Source: Patescibacteria group bacterium UBA2211 | GTDB taxonomy: Bacteria; Patescibacteriota; Minisyncoccia; Minisyncoccales; Minisyncoccaceae | Length of the DNA: 21,889 bases | Assembly: GCA_002327845.1 (NCBI GenBank) | Contig: DCUP01000011.1 | Span: 1 to 21,889 of the forward strand | Direction of reading: 5' to 3' | In this document: positions 19,951 through 21,889 of the stretch, piece by piece | How positions within the stretch are numbered: the first letter of the stretch is position 1 | Layout: every line of letters begins with the position of its first letter | Made by a program: the position numbers and the translations under genes | Notes under the pieces: model-generated | What the model was told of the DNA's origin: nothing | Database searches by the model: none | The model's input: only the letters and a program-made list of their open reading frames with translations

Positions 19951-20757
19951 TTAGTAAATTAGCTTTGCTCCATTTATATCACCAGTAGTAAGGGTGTTTT
20001 TTTTCGTTTCTCCCTTCGAGCCATAACCATACATTGTATTATCTATATATTCTTCCGAATAAACATCGTTTAATCCTATTGTATGACCCAATTCGTGAGT
20101 AAGAATATTCTGAGCATCATATGCTCCCTGATAAGCGCAATTTTCTGTGGGCCAGTCTAGTGGATTAGACCAATACCAAACATATTTATTATTCATAATA
20201 GTATCTATTTCGACTGCAATTCCGTCTGCCCTATACCAAATATACGATACTGCTAAAGCTCCGCTTGGAGCTCTGCCCCACGCAATAATATTCTGACCAT
20301 CCATAACTGCTCGATTAGTTGTTGTATTAGAACCCCTACTAATTAAAACCTTGTTATCTATTGCGTTAGACCATTCTTTAACTGCGTTTTGTGCAATTGT
20401 GGATAAATTATTTGCACCAACAGTCGAAGGAACGCTTACAGTGTTTAATCTATAAATCCATGTAGCAGGAAGCTTCCAATCTGCAAGCGGAGTTTCGGAA
20501 GAAGAATCTGGATCTGATAATCCGCAAGTTTCTTCCACTGGAGATGGTTTTCCAAACTTTACGCTTTTATCATGATAAACATATACTCTTAATTTTAAAT
20601 CTGGTCTTCCAGGAATATCATAAATTCCAGCCTGTTCTGGGAGTGAATATTCTAATTGACTAATCAAATCTTGTTTATCTACTTTGGCATAAACAGAAAA
20701 ACTTCCAAGAAAAATCATTGCAATTAAGAAAATTGATATTTTGATGTATTTATTCAT
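19951..20757 (-). CDS. Secreted matrixin-type metalloprotease
   Basis: A 268-residue protein with a clear signal peptide (basic start, hydrophobic core, cleavage near SVYA, residue 24). The metzincin zinc site is HELGHTIGLND (221-231): ligands H221 and H225, catalytic base E222, and D231 as the third ligand in place of the usual His, a variant known in snapalysins. The Met-turn is NTMYGYG with M242, and the ending LTTGDINGAKLIY is typical of the peptidase M10 family. Cysteines at 78 and 207 may form a disulfide or a switch. It should act outside the cell or at the surface. A promoter lies just upstream, and a small envelope-stress-type gene follows. Confidence 0.87.
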   Translation of the reverse strand: MNKYIKISIFLIAMIFLGSFSVYAKVDKQDLISQLEYSLPEQAGIYDIPGRPDLKLRVYVYHDKSVKFGKPSPVEETCGLSDPDSSSETPLADWKLPATWIYRLNTVSVPSTVGANNLSTIAQNAVKEWSNAIDNKVLISRGSNTTTNRAVMDGQNIIAWGRAPSGALAVSYIWYRADGIAVEIDTIMNNKYVWYWSNPLDWPTENCAYQGAYDAQNILTHELGHTIGLNDVYSEEYIDNTMYGYGSKGETKKNTLTTGDINGAKLIY

Positions 20758-20792
20758 ATATTTTTTAAATTAATAATATGTTCTCTACTTAT

Positions 20793-20820
20793 AAGATACT
20801 ATTCCTATATGTAGTGTCAA
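20793..20820 (-). promoter_or_regulatory. Promoter of the metalloprotease unit
   Basis: Minus-strand -35 TTGACA (20815-20820), 16-nt spacer, -10 TATCTT (20793-20798). The leader would be about 30 bases. Confidence 0.5.
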
Positions 20821-20851
20821 GTGCAGAATTAATAAAAGACTAGTTTTAAAA

Positions 20852-21889
20852 TTAAGGTTTAATTTTTTTCAACTGATTTAGTGAATTTTTTATAAATTTG
20901 CCAAACTTACGGTCTTTCCCCCTTTTTTCAATATCAGTCATTTCGTAATATTCATTTTCCTTTTTTAATTTAATATAATTTAAATATTTTTCTTCATTTA
21001 ATTTTTTTGTTCTAATAGCTTCTAAAACAGCGCAACCAGATTCTTGTGTGTGAGTACAGTCGGCATATTTACAATTTTTAGCTAAAATAATAATTTCATC
21101 AAAAACATCATCTATTCCAGTACTTGCACCCGCTATTCCCACTTCTCTTGTTCCCGGATTATCAATTACAATTCCACCATTTTCTAGAAAATACATTTCC
21201 CTAGCTGTAGTTGTATGTTTACCTTTGTGTGTTGAGACACTTATTTCTTTTGTTTTAATTTTACTTTCCCCTAATAGTTTATTTATTAAGGATGATTTTC
21301 CTATACCAGATGAACCCAAAAAACAATATGTCTTTCCTTTTTCTATATAATATTTTAATTCATCCAATCCTTGCTCAGAAATCGTACTAGTTGAAATAAT
21401 GTCTATATTATTAAATCTATTTTTTATTTGATCTATTTTTTGATTTAATTCTATCTCTGAAATTAAATCGATTTTATTTAATATAATTACTGGTTTAATT
21501 CTGCCCTCATTTGCCAAAATAAGATATCTTTCAAGACGATTAAGATTATAATCTCTATCAACAGATTCAACAATGAAAGCGATATCGATATTGGTAGCAA
21601 TAATTTGAGTATCTTGTTTATTGCTATATTTTTTATAAAGAATGGTTTGTCTTGGTAAAATTTCGTGAATAATTGCCATTTCTTTATCCGGCATAGTTAT
21701 GGCTACCCAATCCCCAACTGCAGGAAAATCTTCTCTTTTTGTAGCATTAAATATTTTCTTTCCTGTTATCTTTGCTAAATATTCACCATTTATATCTTTT
21801 ACTTTATATGCTTCTTTATGTTCGGAAATAACTCTAGCAATTGAATATCTTTCTAATTCTAAAAGCTTCCTTTTTGATTCAAAAAAATT
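20852..21889 (-). CDS. rsgA: Ribosome small-subunit-dependent GTPase A, 5' end beyond window
   Basis: A circularly permuted GTPase that helps late 30S maturation. The open frame runs without stop to the right edge, giving at least 345 residues, and the Met at 21692-21694 is internal. The N-terminal OB fold is visible (YSIARVISEHKEAYKV, then DFPAVGDWVAI), with perhaps 10-20 residues missing. In visible numbering the G4 motif NKID is at 138-141, the P-loop GSSGIGKSS at 192-200, and G3 DNPG at 243-246, the permuted order of the family. The C-terminal zinc site is C273, C278, H280 and C286. No partner gene is adjacent; the 94-base gap on its left contains the protease promoter. Confidence 0.95.
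   Translation of the reverse strand, partial: NFFESKRKLLELERYSIARVISEHKEAYKVKDINGEYLAKITGKKIFNATKREDFPAVGDWVAITMPDKEMAIIHEILPRQTILYKKYSNKQDTQIIATNIDIAFIVESVDRDYNLNRLERYLILANEGRIKPVIILNKIDLISEIELNQKIDQIKNRFNNIDIISTSTISEQGLDELKYYIEKGKTYCFLGSSGIGKSSLINKLLGESKIKTKEISVSTHKGKHTTTAREMYFLENGGIVIDNPGTREVGIAGASTGIDDVFDEIIILAKNCKYADCTHTQESGCAVLEAIRTKKLNEEKYLNYIKLKKENEYYEMTDIEKRGKDRKFGKFIKNSLNQLKKIKP

Noticed and set aside
20852..21694. RsgA as a complete 280-residue protein starting at 21694
   Set aside because: The frame continues upstream with clear RsgA N-terminal OB-fold sequence to the window edge, so the Met is internal and the gene is partial.

Overview
The window looks like a chromosome segment of a small-genome, low-G+C bacterium, most likely a member of the Candidate Phyla Radiation (Patescibacteria, Parcubacteria-like). 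This is an inference. It rests on the A+T-rich sequence, short gene spacing, few Shine-Dalgarno sites, S16, L32 and KhpA homologues with low-complexity C-terminal tails, a prepilin fused to glycine-rich domains, and a natural MiaB-MiaA fusion. TGA, TAA and TAG all act as stops, so the standard bacterial code is used.

Positions 1-3568 hold a leftward information-processing block: rpmF, nusB, rnc, rpsP, khpA, trmD, then tRNA-Tyr, tRNA-Thr, rpmG and tRNA-Trp. It is cut into units by internal promoters (before rpsP, khpA and tRNA-Tyr) and by hairpin terminators (after rpsP, khpA and rpmG). A strong promoter drives rpmF leftward, and a small coiled-coil protein is transcribed divergently.

Positions 4020-8700 are accessory and envelope-related. 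They hold a membrane-anchored spermidine-synthase-like protein and a three-gene leftward unit: a PsbP-like surface protein, a 693-residue pilin/glycine-rich protein, and a small unknown protein. Positions 8853-9486 encode two small rightward membrane proteins (YggT and GlsB/YeaQ types). Positions 9487-10802 hold a small LRV-repeat protein, a tRNA-Trp-like 3'-end scar, and rnhB.

Positions 10848-18729 form a rightward, tightly packed unit: a beta-helix repeat protein, dnaE, thrS without a TGS domain, and the miaB-miaA fusion. The fused enzyme should make ms2i6A37. Two tRNAs in this same window, Tyr(GUA) and Trp(CCA), have the A36-A37-A38 context that MiaA recognises.

Positions 18730-21889 are leftward again: a three-module helix-turn-helix protein with its own promoter and a palindrome near the start of its transcript, a two-gene unit (secreted matrixin-type protease and LiaI/F-like membrane protein), and rsgA, which runs off the right edge. 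I found no CRISPR array, no transposase and no complete mobile element. The points most worth following are the MiaB-MiaA fusion, altered position 55 in two tRNAs, the pilin/glycine-rich protein, the tRNA 3' scar, the TrmD active-site change, and an orphan terminator at 8688-8709.
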